The notes: generated by a model not told the origin, from the sequence alone. A stretch of 64,000 bases of DNA from Hofstenia miamia (GCA_004352715.1 SCFE01000020.1:367510-431509), one strand, 5' to 3'; numbered from the stretch's first letter, positions 1 through 10,930 are shown. Made by a program: numbers and translations.

Positions 1-85
1 GGCAACGCTGTCCAAAAATCTGCATTCTTATGTAAATTTCCTTTTTGGTGTTCTATATTAAATTTAAATTCATTTAAGTATTCAA

Positions 86-550
86 TCATCGCAATACAAT
101 TGATGACTTATCGCCTGAAAACTTTTTAAGCCACGCTAATCCACAATTATCAGTTCTTACTTTAAACATTTGTCCTATTAAAAAATAACGAAATTTCTTT
201 ATGCTTTCGACCAGCACCAACATTTCCAATTTTGTTGAACCATAATTTTCCTCACTCTGTTTTAGTTTACAACTAAAAAATTGTATGGGCACTTCTTTGC
301 CATCCTTTATCTGACCTAAGCACGCCCCTATGGCGACGTTACTCGCGTCGCAGTCAAGGATAAACTCTTTATCATAGTCCGGTGTATTCAATGATGGTAT
401 CTTGCTTAATTCGTCTTTTATATTATCCAATTGATCTTGTTCTCTCCATGTCCATTCAAAAACTTTATTCTTTTTAAGCAATTCTGTCATCCTACCAGTT
501 TTATGAGCTACATTGGATATAAATGAACCATAATAGTTAATAAAGCCCAT
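86..550 (-). pseudogene. pol: RNase H region of gypsy element A
   Basis: An open segment of 154 codons. Its first third is the RT connection/thumb typical of gypsy pol (GFINYYGSFI, then FEWTW), followed by RNase H with the first acidic motif DCDASNVAIG, a second acidic residue in the KLEML stretch, and a third in RTDNCGL. In the family RNase H degrades the RNA strand of the RNA/DNA hybrid during reverse transcription. It is separated from the RT segment by a stop and a frame change at 550-637, so it is not translated continuously with RT in this copy. Integrase is expected next, beyond the left edge. Confidence 0.85.
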
Positions 551-636
551 AATCCACTGTAAGTCCTTTTTGTTTTCGGACTACTAATGTTTTGGATCAT
601 CTCTCTTGCATTGTTTTTCATTCTTATTTCACCTTT

Positions 637-1308
637 TCAGATTTGTCTCCCCAAGAATACAACTTGTTCTTTTAAAATTTCGCATTTCTTCCCATTAACC
701 CATAGACCTGCTTTATACAGGATGTTCAACGTTCTGTCCAGCTTTTCAAAGTGTTCTTCAATTGTGTCACTTGCTATCAATATGTCATCTATATATGCGC
801 TTATCCCTTTTTCAACTTGTTTGTTGTTCTGTTTCAAAACTTTCGTCACATATCTTTGAAATGTAGCTGGTGCGTTACATAACCCAAAAGCCATATACAT
901 CCATTCGAACAGCCCATACGGCGTTATAAATGCTGTTTTTTCAATATCTGCAGGCTCCATTGGCACTTGCCAGTATGCTTTGCAGAGATCTATGCATGTG
1001 TAATACTTATTTTTACTGGCTTTGTATATAATATCTTCTATCCTCGGGAGTGGATAGGCGTCTTTCTTTGTTATATCATTAAGTTTCCGGAAATCTATAC
1101 AGAGTCTGTACTTCTCACCTTGTTTCATGAAGACCGTGGGCGCAGCATAAGGACTTTCACTTGGCCTAATTATCTTATTGTCAATTAGTTCGTTCAATAT
1201 AGTATTATAATGTTCTTTCAAGTGTTCAGGAACTCTTCTGCACGGCAATCTTATTGGTTCTTCAGTTGTGGTTATTATTTTGTGTGTTTCTCCAACTGCC
1301 TTTCCCAC
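637..1308 (-). pseudogene. pol: reverse transcriptase of gypsy element A
   Basis: The 223-codon segment has the canonical gypsy RT blocks in order: SPYAAPTVFMKQG, YRLCIDFRKLN with the fingers/palm motif, YTCIDLCKAYWQVP, TAFITPYGLFEWMYMAFGL, CNAPATFQRY, and the catalytic YIDD box (AYIDDILIAS). All catalytic aspartates are present, so decay here is by flanking stops rather than loss of the active site. The reading frame continues upstream through about 1309-1484 with one TAG stop, linking it to the protease segment. The product would copy the element's RNA into DNA in cytoplasmic particles. Confidence 0.92.
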
Positions 1309-1484
1309 GCTTATTTCTCCGTAATTAAATATTCTTCCGTGTCTTTTAAGTATTATTACCAGCTGCTTTCTTTCTTCCGCACTTAGTTGTCGATATTCTT
1401 CTTCTGTTATTTCCTGTATTTGATACTCCTAGTTTTCTTCTTGTATTATATTAATCGCTTTGTTCACCTTAGTTTTTTTGGTCA

Positions 1485-2153
1485 TTACTTTTTCCCTTTC
1501 AACTTTAAAGTATCCTTTTTTATAATGACCACATGATTAGTTGCATTTAACATTGGTATCATTCCTTTGCCTTCTTTTACTACACACAAACTTGATGGAA
1601 TCAAAACTTTTTTCGTATTGATACTTTTTTGATCATATATCATAACTTCAGCCATCACATAATTTTCCGTCTCTATCTGACACATTTTCCAGTTATTAGG
1701 TAGAATCTTTACATCTTCTTTTAACCGAAATTCTATGGTTTCTGTGCCCTGCTCTTCTTCGCAAGTTGTTACTATTTCCTCTTGGACTGATATAGTTTTG
1801 TTGTAGTCGATGATACACTTGTTATTCATCAAAAAATCATTTCCTAATATCACCTCATAGGGGAGCGCATTTTTTTCTGTATCTATTACTGTAAATGTTT
1901 GCAAAAACGTGGTGTTAGCGATCCTCATCAGTACTTCCAATAGTTTACCTTTAGTATCAATGTAATCTCCCGATGCATTGAGTAATCTGCTCTTTTCACT
2001 TTCCAATTTTCTATTATCAATTCCTATTTTTGCCGCACATTCATCAGTAATAATTGATATTACTGCTCCCGTATCTATAGTTGCTTTGACCATCACTCCA
2101 TTTATTACAACTGTAATTGTATTAGTCTTTATCAGGTCTGTTACGATTAGCAC
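1485..2153 (-). pseudogene. pol: retropepsin-like aspartic protease of gypsy element A
   Basis: 222 codons with the retropepsin active-site motif near residues 26-31 (ATIDTGAVISII) and the flap/second conserved region YEVILGNDFL near residue 98. In gypsy elements this dimeric protease cleaves Gag and Pol. The C-terminal third (from about residue 130) is a linker toward RT. The segment starts in a different frame from the zinc-knuckle segment just upstream, which fits either programmed frameshifting or decay. Confidence 0.85.
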
Positions 2154-2185
2154 GGGTGCACGTTTTACCAGAGGCGGCGCTCCCT

Positions 2186-2551
2186 CTAATTTAAAGTATC
2201 ATCTTTTGTCTCTTCTGTTTGTTCCAATTCGTCTTCATCATCTAATAAGTCTTCCTCCTCAAAGTATGCTTCTTCCTCTTCGATAAAATTAATCTGTCGC
2301 TTACAATATTTCTTTGTATGACCTTTCTTTCCGCACGCCTGACATTTTAGATCTTTTCTATTTATCTGTTTTACCGTACCATCTTTCAACTTTATTTTAA
2401 TAATTTCATCCTTTGGTTTTCCATCATCGTCTTTTTTAATCTTATTTGTTCTGCTAACCATTGTTGGTATCACTTTCGTTGTCGACGATTTCTCATTAAT
2501 TCGAACATTGTTTTCCATCATGACTTGTATTCCCAGACCTTTCCTTATCAT
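2186..2551 (-). pseudogene. gag C-terminus: CCHC zinc knuckle of gypsy element A
   Basis: A 121-codon segment carrying one perfect retroviral-type zinc knuckle, CQACGKKGHTKKYC (C-x2-C-x4-H-x4-C), preceded by a lysine-rich stretch and followed by a very acidic tail (EEEEAYFEEEDLLDDEDELE). This is the nucleocapsid part of Gag, which binds element RNA. It overlaps the upstream capsid-like segment by 4 bp in another frame, so a frameshift separates them in this copy. Confidence 0.88.
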
Positions 2552-3081
2552 TCTTTCCGGGAGTTGTCTGCATCACACTTGATTTTGAATTGTTGCTGGA
2601 TTGCTTCTGGTAATCCTTTACATATATGAGAAAACAAATCATATTTGGAATACGTGCTCTCTCTTGAACTTAGTTTCAATAGTCTCTCCACCTGTGACAT
2701 ATAATTTCCTAAATCCTCTCGTTTGTTCATCTTTAAACTATTTAATAACATACGATACTGGCTTTTGAAGATCTCATCATCATAATATCGTTGATACTCT
2801 CCAATTAATTTTTTATAATCTGATTTGGCTTCTAGATCCAACACCAATTAATGCTGGTAAGCTGCTCCTCCCAAATATAAAGGGAATCTTGCCGCCGCCT
2901 GTTTTTGTATGACTTTCCTCTCCTTCATACTCATTTCGAACATTTGAATCCATTCTTTAAATGTAGGCAAATAGCTATCGACTCTCCCTGTGAATTTCGG
3001 GAGTATTGCTTTACATGCTGGTGTCTCACTATCTTCTTCTTCCAATAATATTGTTTCCTCATATATTGGCTTTATATCCAT
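2548..3081 (-). pseudogene. gag: capsid-like region of gypsy element A
   Basis: Two segments in the same frame are separated by a single TAA stop at 2848-2850. The first has LPKFTGRVDSYLPTFKEWIQ; the second has SDYKKLIGEYQRYY, NYMSQVERLLKLSSRE and YDLFSHICKGLPEAIQ. This pattern (KF.G ... F.eW ... Y......F....YR) is typical of the retrotransposon Gag capsid domain. The same arrangement recurs in element B at 7368-8255 (FSGKTDGISPTFEEWF, LQVKKLYRLSR), which confirms homology between the two elements. Confidence 0.8.
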
Positions 3082-3206
3082 TGTAATTTTACATTTCTCC
3101 TTAACTTGTTTTGTTATGTTTATGACTAACTTTTCAACAAATTCATCTTCTGTCTGACAATTTTTATATATTTCAGATTGTCCTTCCTCTATCAGTATGC
3201 TTGCTC

Positions 3207-3878
3207 TTAATTTTTCCGGTTCTTCATTACTGTATTTTTAATTACTTTGACACTATCTTTCTCTTCCTCTCTTGCTTCTTCATTTGTTAATGCCGTTAAT
3301 CGGATTTTGTCCTTCAAATCATCTATCTGAAGTTGCTTTAATATGTTATCTTCTCTCAGGTTGACATTCTCTTCATGCATTTGAGTAATCATTTTTTGTA
3401 AATTCTCGCTTTGCATCTTTATTTCCTTGTTAGCCTCTATCAATTTTTCAATTTGTTTCTGGAAGACGTTCCTTTGCTCTGTTAACCTTGAGCTAGTGTC
3501 CTGCATAATTTCTTCGATCCGTTTATCCTTTTCAGCATTCGCTAATTCTATTTCGAACATCTTTTGAGTTAAGTTTTCTATTTGTAACATCAACTCACGT
3601 CTTTCGTTATTATTACTTTCTATTATTTTCCTTAATTCAGTTGTCGACAGTGCTGCATCTTCGTTTTCTTGCTGCAATACTATCTCTGTTGGAGAATTTT
3701 GACTCTCAGGGGATGTATTAACAATCGCTGGGGTTGTTTGATTTTGGGGTGTCCTTTGCGTTTTGGCTTTAGTCCTTTGCTTTTTTCTTGAATTTACCAT
3801 TTTGATAATTACTAGAGGCAATTGTAAAATGGTGTCCTTCACCAGTATCATGTACTCACGGTTACTACTGCTCATCAT
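3207..3878 (-). CDS. N-terminal coiled-coil ORF of gypsy element A
   Basis: 223 codons starting 128 bp after the putative primer-binding site, so it is the first ORF of the element. After a basic N-terminus (NSRKKQRTKAKTQRT) and a Gln/Pro/Thr-rich stretch, residues from about 75 to 205 form a long heptad-rich coiled coil, rich in E, K, Q, N and L. I recognise no catalytic motif. Element B carries a short homologous piece at 8524-8772. It may be an extended Gag N-terminus or a separate structural protein used for particle assembly; the latter is inference. The stop at 3207 separates it from the capsid-like segment. Confidence 0.6.
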   Translation of the reverse strand: MMSSSNREYMILVKDTILQLPLVIIKMVNSRKKQRTKAKTQRTPQNQTTPAIVNTSPESQNSPTEIVLQQENEDAALSTTELRKIIESNNNERRELMLQIENLTQKMFEIELANAEKDKRIEEIMQDTSSRLTEQRNVFQKQIEKLIEANKEIKMQSENLQKMITQMHEENVNLREDNILKQLQIDDLKDKIRLTALTNEEAREEEKDSVKVIKNTVMKNRKN

Positions 3879-4005
3879 CTTCTTGCTTGTTTACTTCCTT
3901 ATTTTGAGTGAGAAGAAACAACTATAATTCTTGTTCGTAACTTTTTGTACACTTTGTTAACTATTACACCATCTGTGTTTCTCTCCTTTGTGCACGGTCT
4001 TTAAG

Positions 4006-4023
4006 CGCCTGTCATGGTCGCCA
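4006..4023 (-). other. Putative tRNA primer-binding site, gypsy element A
   Basis: Immediately inside the LTR end (sense ...TTCTACA) the sense strand reads TGGCGACCATGACAGGCG. It starts with TGG, as expected for complementarity to a tRNA 3' CCA end, and abuts the LTR exactly. A diverged equivalent lies next to the 5' LTR of element B at 8916-8933. The priming tRNA was not identified. Confidence 0.6.
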
Positions 4024-4739
4024 TGTAGAATCATGCCAACCCACTGTGATTGTGTTACTTAGAGAAAACTATTACTTTTCTTAGATTAACCATTAAGCAG
4101 AGTTGACACTTTTCCGATTTCTCTCCTTTATGATAAGTGTGCAGTTTATTAAACTAATTTAATATACAAGAGCCTTTTTAGCTACTTAATTCACTCAACT
4201 TATTTAGATAAAGCATAGATACTGGAAGACAGGATCAACACTTAAAAGTAGGCGTGCATGTCCAGGAGCACNGATGTGGGAACCACCATACAATTACCCT
4301 AGCTCGTAGACGTTTAGCTTTCCATCAGAATATATAAAATAACCTGACAAGAGAAAATAAATCCAAAGTAGATTTGCTCATCATTAATTACATCATGTTC
4401 AATATATTTATAGCACTTGGTAATAAACAACTAAATACTCAACTAGTACCTGTTAATCATTCTTGTTTACAGTTTTTCCCTCACTTAATATTTCTGCTAA
4501 GATTACGCAACGTCAGCGTTAATTTGACTATGCTGTTTGACCATCTTTTGTTTTGTCAAAATACTGTTGAGCATAATTTTAAATATAATTGCACAAAACA
4601 TTTACAAAATGAAAATAATCAATCCTATCATGTTTTATATTTTAATCATTATAATCAATATTAATAATTTTAGTCTTTGTTTCCTTCATCCTTTTCTCTT
4701 GTCTTGACCACTCATGATAGTTTGATGGATTATGTCACA
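4024..4739 (-). repeat. 5' LTR of gypsy element A
   Basis: Sense orientation is minus. The LTR starts TGTGACATAATCC at 4739 and ends ...GGCATGATTCTACA at 4024, giving TG...CA-type ends. The start matches that of the element B LTRs (TGTGGCATAATCCC at 5360, TGTGGCATAAAGAC at 9766), and internal blocks such as the region around GAAAGCTAAACG and GGTGGTTCCC are shared with both of those and with the 11.5-11.8 kb copy. One ambiguous base (n) sits at 4272. The homologous start was found by comparison of the copies by eye. Confidence 0.7.
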
Positions 4740-5360
4740 ATAGTTGTTCTAAAAGTAATAATAATAATCAGAAAGTAATGAGCAATAGGAAAGCTGTAAC
4801 AGATAAAAATCCCTATTATTATTCTTAATTTAAAAGCACATTGAGAAATCTACAGCTACTAGCCACACTGCACTTTTGAAAAGCTATAGTGTGCAGGCTG
4901 CTCCAGATTTCCATTAAGTGTATTTAGGGACCACCATAGGATTACTCTAGTGCTTGAACATTTAGCTTTCAATTTAATTATTAAATAACCTGACAAAATA
5001 AAGAAGTAAATCCAGTAAAATTTGTTCATAACAAATAATATCAATCACTGCATATTTATATCAGATAACTGTAAACAATCAAGCAATTATCTAGTACCTG
5101 TTATTAGATGTTGTTGATGATTTAATGGTTTCATGGTTTTTTCTTCATCACATATCAGCATTAATTAGTGTCTGTGTTATTGTCCTATTATTTTTTGCCA
5201 AAATACTGCTGAGCAAATAATTATAAAATACCACTTTTAATAATTTTGTACAAATAATCAAAGTATAATAACCATGTGTTTACAATTAATAATTAGTACA
5301 ATTGAGACTTATTGTTCCCTACTTTTTTCTCATCTTGACCACACATGGGATTATGCCACA
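4740..5360 (-). repeat. 3' LTR of gypsy element B
   Basis: The sense start TGTGGCATAATCCC lies directly after the polypurine tract. It aligns along its length with the LTR of element A: both carry a GTGGTCAAGA block, an AGCTAAAYGT block and a GGTGGTYCC block in the same order. The 3' boundary is not sharp because it runs into the start of LTR A at 4739. Confidence 0.6.
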
Positions 5361-5371
5361 CTCCCTCCAGC
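5361..5371 (-). promoter_or_regulatory. Polypurine tract of gypsy element B
   Basis: The sense strand reads GCTGGAGGGAG immediately before the LTR start TGTGG. Its position and purine content match the plus-strand primer of LTR retrotransposons. Confidence 0.6.
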
Positions 5372-6100
5372 ATAGCTAATTTAGAATGACAACTTGTTCT
5401 CCATGTACCATCTCAGCTGCTCTTCTTATGATGCTGCTCACTTCTTGTATCTCCTAATCCATATGCTGATATTGCTCTTCTTTGGTAAATTTTATTATGA
5501 CATCTTTTTCAGTAGTTAACATCTTTTTGTGTCTTATGAATGACAGGTTTTTTAGTGATTTTGAAATTGTGCACATACTTCTTAACTCATTGAGTTTCTT
5601 GTTGAAATCTTTTTAGTATTTTTTGTATAGTTTTAATCTTTTGATTACTATCATTAGTGTCATTATGGCATCCACTCTACTAGTGTGTGCTAAATCTGGG
5701 TGTATATTTGTCTCTGGGTAGAAGAACTTGTACATAGATCTCAGCAATTTTGATACTGATGGTTTGTCATAGAACACACTGATATTGTTACATACTTCTT
5801 CTCACATTATTTCTTCTGGTTTGTTTTTTCCCAGTCTTATCATTGTTATTATCTCAACACATTGCATTACATTGTAGTATCTATAGTGTGAGCTCCATAA
5901 TTCTCCCAAGACCATATCATTAATTCCTGAAAATAAAATCACTGTTCTTTATAAAGGTCATATTGCATGACAGTTCCTTCTATGTACACCTTCTCCTTGT
6001 TGTTGTTTTTAAGTAGTATCTCTTTGGATTTTTTTTATATCTCTCATCATTTATTTTCTTTTCAGCTTCTTCACTTGTATTGACATATGTATTTTCTTCA
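5372..6100 (-). pseudogene. Decayed 3' ORF remnant of gypsy element B
   Basis: On the sense (minus) strand the reading can be followed with several stops and shifts through an amphipathic, Lys-rich stretch, for example MYKFFYPETNIHP, IKRLKLYKKY and FNKKLNELRSM. I do not recognise it as RT or integrase. By position, just before the PPT, it should be the C-terminal end of pol or an extra 3' ORF that survived the internal deletion. Function unknown. Confidence 0.35.
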
Positions 6101-6130
6101 TGTCATAGTGCTTTAGCTGCTTTTTTATCT

Positions 6131-7070
6131 TTAAGTCTTCATGTTGGTAAGAGCATTGGAATTGATATCATTGGTGGAGGTGTACATTCCAGCAATGTTG
6201 TCATGGTTTGGTTTTCTACTGATTTGTATGAACCTTCCATCTTTTTGGACAACCAATGGAGGATGTGTTTGTTGTATAATTGTTGGAATTGTAGTAGAAT
6301 TATTTTCATTGGCTGATTTGTCTAATGATAACACTGGCATTGGTTTTGTTTGCATGACAGTAACAATTGGTGATGTGAAAACTTTAATATTAAATTTTGT
6401 TATTGTAATCAAGTTACAACTCTTGTTTAAAATGGCCATTGTGACTTTGTTATCATGACTTTTTAGAACTGAATCAAGGATTACTACTTTTTTCAAGTTT
6501 AAGCCTTCTTGGTTATCAATAACAATATCAGATCAAATTGGGTACTTGGATTCTAATGCAATAAAATGCCAACTGATCTTAACTGCTTTGGTAGGATGAA
6601 GCATTATCACTTGATTTGTTGTTTGTAAATGTGTAGTAATATTTTTATTGTTGGATCAATAGTCAGAGTTTTATCTTGAAAAATAATTAAGCATGTACAA
6701 TAATATTTTTCTAGGAAATCTTTGCTGAGAATTAATTTGTAAGGCAATGCATGGTTGGTGGTATCAACAATAAGTGTGTCATGAGAAAACTTGGTATTGG
6801 CTATTGTAAATTCTAATGATTTCATTAAGCCTTTAGTATCAAGCTAATATCCTGAAGCATTAATTAATCAATGGTTGTGCAATTCAATGTTTTCTCTTTT
6901 GATTATGATTTGGTTAGTGCACATGTCCACAATTATAGAATCAGAGGCACCAGTATCTACAGTTGCCTGGATGATGATAGCATTCATTGTTTTTGGTATT
7001 GTGTTCTTATTTAATGTGGTTTTACTAGGATCATTTGTGCATGGCTGTGAGTTGGCACTCTTACTTATTT
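6131..7070 (-). pseudogene. pol: protease and linker of gypsy element B
   Basis: The retropepsin motif ATVDTGASDSIIV is readable on the minus strand around 6910-6980. The second conserved block (YKLILSKDFLEKYY) is in the open piece 6825-6607, equivalent to YEVILGNDFL of element A. The piece 6496-6131 matches the post-protease linker of element A. Frame changes separate the pieces. The catalytic Asp-Thr-Gly is intact although the gene is broken. Confidence 0.7.
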
Positions 7071-7139
7071 AAATAATCTTCAAATTCAGAGTTGGAATCA
7101 TATATGTCACTATCATTGGTGCAGTAACACTTTTTGTCT

Positions 7140-7420
7140 GCAATTATGTATATGGTTTTCATACAGTTAGGACTTGCAAGTACTTTTTTGCCACATTTCT
7201 TACAATAAACTTTGTTAAGTATTATTACTTTCAGAGTTTTATCAGTAGATTTTTGTTCTGTTTTATTCTTAGTATCACTTGTTGCTTGTTGGTTTGTTGA
7301 TAAAGTTTTAGTATTCTTGATGGCAAAGCTTGACAGACTGTTGCCAAATTTGATTGGGTTTGAGATTTTAGCATAACCAGTCTATTTGAAACTTTGCTTC
7401 TACTGCCTTGTTTATGAAAG
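7140..7420 (-). pseudogene. gag: degenerate zinc knuckle of gypsy element B
   Basis: The minus strand around 7150-7215 encodes YCKKCGKKVLASPNC. It retains C-x2-C and a distal Cys, but the His of the CCHC knuckle of element A (CQACGKKGHTKKYC) is gone. It lies between gag and protease as expected. Confidence 0.5.
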
Positions 7421-8255
7421 TGCATAATTTATCCTCCAGGCCACATTTTTGTTCAAAACAGCAATGAATTGAGAGTGGTATACGATATGTGATGTAATTG
7501 AACAAATCATGGGACAAATATACTGCTGATGTTCTGCTTAACCTGTAGAGTTTTTTGACTTGAAGAATGTACTCTTCAATGTCATCATTAGCTTTATATG
7601 TTGTCTTATTTAAAAATAATCTTACACTGGTTGCACACCATGGGTGAGTTAAAATTGTTGTAAAATTTTGGATTAGTGATTTGTAATCAGACTTAATCAA
7701 GATGTCAAGTGTTAAATAGTAATTGTTTTTCTTTCTTTTAAGAAAACTAGGAAATTGTGCAATTGCATGTTCTTGGCCTGCTTGTTGTATGATTAAATGC
7801 TGTTCATGTGAAAAGAACCATTCTTCAAAAGTTGGAGAGATTCCATCAGTCTTTCCTGAAAATTTCTCTGGTGGTATTCTTATTTTTAAATTGTCATTGT
7901 TGGATGATGGTGGCAATTTAGAGTCAAACATTTTCTTATTTTGTTTTGTATTTTTGATTTCATTTGATTTATTATTAATTAAATCTAATTTTGTGCTTAA
8001 TTGCATAATTAGTGAGTCCTCAAAATCTCTATTAGGGGTGTGAATCCCTTTTAGGTGAAGTATCATCAATGGTAATTGGTGTAAATGAGAGAATTTGTTT
8101 TTAATAACACTCTGGGATTGATATACATGATTTCCTAAATTTTTAGTAATTGGATCATATATTTTAGCAATCTTAGGAATAGTGATATTTTTTTGGAATA
8201 TTTGCAAACTGCTTAACTGAGCTTTTGTCTGTTGTATTTCCCTTTGTAAAACCAT
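7368..8255 (-). pseudogene. gag of gypsy element B
   Basis: 295 open codons. After a polar N-terminal half, residues about 115-290 match the capsid-like region of element A: PPEKFSGKTDGISPTFEEWF, a SDYKSLIQNF block, EEYILQVKKLYRLSR and YLSHDLFNYITYRIP. This is the longest uninterrupted frame of element B. Stops in the flanking zinc-knuckle and protease parts make a functional polyprotein unlikely. Confidence 0.75.
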
Positions 8256-8523
8256 ATTTTCAGCTTCTTGTGAAATTAGCTTACATGTTACTTGAATGTT
8301 TTGTACATTGTATTTGTCAACTTATTTAATTAGATTTGTGTTGGATTGCAACAATTTAAATTCTTTGCAATTTACTATTTCTACTTTTTTTTGAAGACTA
8401 CTGTATTTCTCTTCTAGCAACTTCCTTATTAATTTGGTCACAATTTAATAATAATTCATCCTTTTCATTAGTTAGCTGTTGGACATCTTGGAGGACTTGG
8501 CTCTCTTAATGAATTTGGTTGAA

Positions 8524-8772
8524 TCACCAGCAATTTTCTATTTGCATTAACTTGAATTTCTCATTTAACTCACTAATGTGTTCAGTTTGTGATGTAGGTG
8601 GGGCCTGACTTAGTTTTTCAAGAGGCAATTTTTTCTGGCTTAGTGTGTTCAGCATTCTATTGATTGCTGTTAAGGAGCTTTGATGGGTACTATTAACTGG
8701 CTTCATTATAACTGGGCTAGCCTGGCTGAGTTTTTCTGCAATTTTAAAAAAAATTTTTCTTTCTGACAGCAC
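8524..8772 (-). pseudogene. N-terminal coiled-coil ORF scrap of gypsy element B
   Basis: An 82-codon piece at the position of the coiled-coil ORF of element A, with a similar N-terminal SPVI/PVNST then polar composition and a short ISELNEKFKLMQIEN heptad stretch. Further stops lie between it and gag (8256-8523). Confidence 0.4.
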
Positions 8773-8915
8773 TGAGAAATGGTGATTTTATCTGCAATCT
8801 AAGAGTGAAAGATTCCATATTCTTCTCAAAAAGAGGTTCAACATCTTCTTATTGGTGATATTGGAGCTTCCACTGACAGTGGTTGGTTAATTATTAAAAA
8901 ATTCATGTACTTAGA

Positions 8916-8933
8916 GTCCTGTGTTAGTCACAA
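8916..8933 (-). other. Putative primer-binding site, gypsy element B
   Basis: The sense strand next to the LTR end reads TTGTGACTAACACAGGAC, a diverged version of the element A PBS (TGGCGACCATGACAGG) at the same position relative to the LTR. Confidence 0.45.
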
Positions 8934-9766
8934 TGTGGCATCAGTACAAAATCAGCTAACTAGTCTACTATCCTAGCTTATTGAGGGTTTCAAGTAGATG
9001 CATAGATTTACTGATGCTACAAAATAAATAACTCCTCCTGCTGTTATACCCTATCCTAATATAAGTTAAAAGTAAAACAGGAGATCATGTTGGGGAAGTG
9101 TGGTTATACTCAGCTGACCTGATACAGAAAACCTTTAAGAAGAGTTGCATAAGACTAAAATCCTAATTGATTCAGAAAAAAGAAGGCCTAATTCTTGGGT
9201 CCAAGCTTAGTGAATCTAAGTGCTTAGTAAAAATAACCTAAACTCAGTGATTTCTCATCTCATGCAACTTAGTTGAAAGCATTAATAACAATTTTAATAA
9301 TGAATGACAACCAGTACAACAGCCCTAGCTGTACACTTAACCTAAATCAAAGGAAAATAACCAGCCAAGTCATACCACACCTGGGTGCCCTTTAACTATG
9401 CAATTAGAATGTTAGAAACAGATAATTTTTAAATAAAAGATAAGTCAAAATAAAAAATAAAAACAAATTTACTGAGAATAAAATTGAAGAGAAATAAACT
9501 AACAATTCACTGATATTTATACAAATGAAAACCATTAATTTTAAACAAGACATACCACCTGAAAATATGAATAAATAGCTGACAGGTACAAATCAATTGT
9601 CTGCTAGTTTACCATGCTGTTAAATTAGCAGAAATTCAAACTAAAATACATAACACTATTGTCACTATGTCAAAATTACAATTGAAATAAATTTGAGGTA
9701 ATAATATTGAGATAGTAATAAATGCAAAATAAAGAATGCAACAGCAATAAGAGTCTTTATGCCACA
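8934..9766 (-). repeat. 5' LTR of gypsy element B
   Basis: The sense start TGTGGCATAAAGAC (9766) and a terminal TG on the plus strand (8934) bracket a region with the AGCTGTACACTTAACC and AAAATAACC blocks found in the same order in the LTR of element A. It is much diverged from the 3' LTR at 4740-5360, so the insertion is old or has been shuffled. Confidence 0.55.
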
Positions 9767-10930
9767 ATAAGCAGGAGCATCATTCCTAATAATGTTCTTT
9801 AGATCATTGTTGAGATGGATCTCTGACTAGAGACAAGGGATAGGGGCATGAGCAATGGCATTTTGTAGATTGTGATAACACCAATGGTTGTAACACTGAT
9901 TCTTCTGACATAGATAATTGTAAAGTCTGCATGGCATATGGAGTTTGTTCAGTGCCCATAATGGATTCTTCTTTGAATTTGCTACCACTTGAACCTGCTC
10001 TGCTCTCCATGCTGTACCACAGTAAAGAAGAGGGCTTCAATGCACCAACATGTATGTCTGTTATGTGTGATTGTTATGTGTGATTGTGTCACTGCTCCCA
10101 TACTGTGCATTAGATGCAAGTGTAACATCCTCTACCAGGCTTTGTCATCAGGTTTCTGTATTATGCTGTTATAATTAGAATGATACATTAGCAGGTAGGG
10201 ATGTACTATTCTCATACTGCTTCACTTCTACATTATTAATTCCATTAACTGTAATTAACAGATGATATAATAAACACTATTTAGGTGACAAAGCTTCACA
10301 GCATCATTTCCAGCTTATGGTAAATGGGCATCTGCCTGAGACAAATCTCCATATCTAGTAACCATTACTCCTCTATGTTCCAGTTGGTTGAGTTCCACCT
10401 CTCAGCTCAGTGATTAACTTATGTGTACCCTACCCCAGCTTGGTGCTTACTCAAGACAAGACATAGCTCAACTTAGTCTCTATTTGTAAAGTGTACTGTA
10501 TACTTGCAACCTGAATTGTTACTAGCTGCTTACTTCATATTATAATTAGCCATTACCAAAATATATTGGCTTTAGTAAATTAATTAAATATCTAGCAGCT
10601 TCCTATCCTACATATAATAGTTGATATATGCATACATGCTCAGTAACATTATTAGTCATGTTATCATCATTAATTTAGATCTAAAATAATGTAATATAAA
10701 CCCCTATGTTTGGCTTACTAGCCATATCTCGAATTTATTATTATTCGTACATGTAAGAAAATTATCAATAGTCAGCTAAATGATAGCAAAAACTCCTAAC
10801 CATAATCCTAACCTAAGTGCACTTCCATAGCTCAGCACAAGGAACCTAGAATCATTCCAGTGATGGATCCTCGCCACTACTAAACACCAATCATTTAGCT
10901 TGACATTATATTAGATAATCAAACCATAGT
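9767..10930. other. Intergenic, no recognisable feature
   Basis: Moderately less AT-rich than the surroundings. Short open frames at 9804-10174 on both strands overlap each other and have no recognisable motif. No repeat ends or RNA genes were seen. Confidence 0.4.

Larger units (their letters stand above)
1..4739 (-). mobile_element. Ty3/gypsy-type LTR retrotransposon A (3' part beyond window)
   Basis: Reading the minus strand from 4739 down, the order is LTR, primer-binding site, coiled-coil/gag region, CCHC zinc knuckle, aspartic protease, reverse transcriptase and RNase H, the classical Ty3/gypsy order. Integrase and the 3' LTR would lie left of base 1. The coding region is broken by an in-frame stop inside gag (2848-2850), a frame change near 2551, a stop between protease and RT (about 1427), and a stop plus frame change between RT and RNase H (550-637), so this copy is dead. 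Domain identity is seen directly. Autonomy of the ancestral element is inference. Confidence 0.93.
4740..9766 (-). mobile_element. Gypsy element B, internally deleted, with both LTRs
   Basis: On the minus strand this runs 5' LTR (9766-8934), PBS, N-terminal coiled-coil scrap, gag, zinc-knuckle scrap, protease, then a 3' remnant, polypurine tract and 3' LTR (5360-4740). No RT, RNase H or integrase can be found between the protease region and the PPT, where only about 1.2 kb remains. It abuts the 5' LTR of element A, so the two are head to tail. The many stops show this is an old copy of the same family as A. Confidence 0.75.

Noticed and set aside
587-1188. Plus-strand frames at 587-859 and 967-1188
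   Set aside because: Antisense shadows of the gypsy reverse transcriptase.
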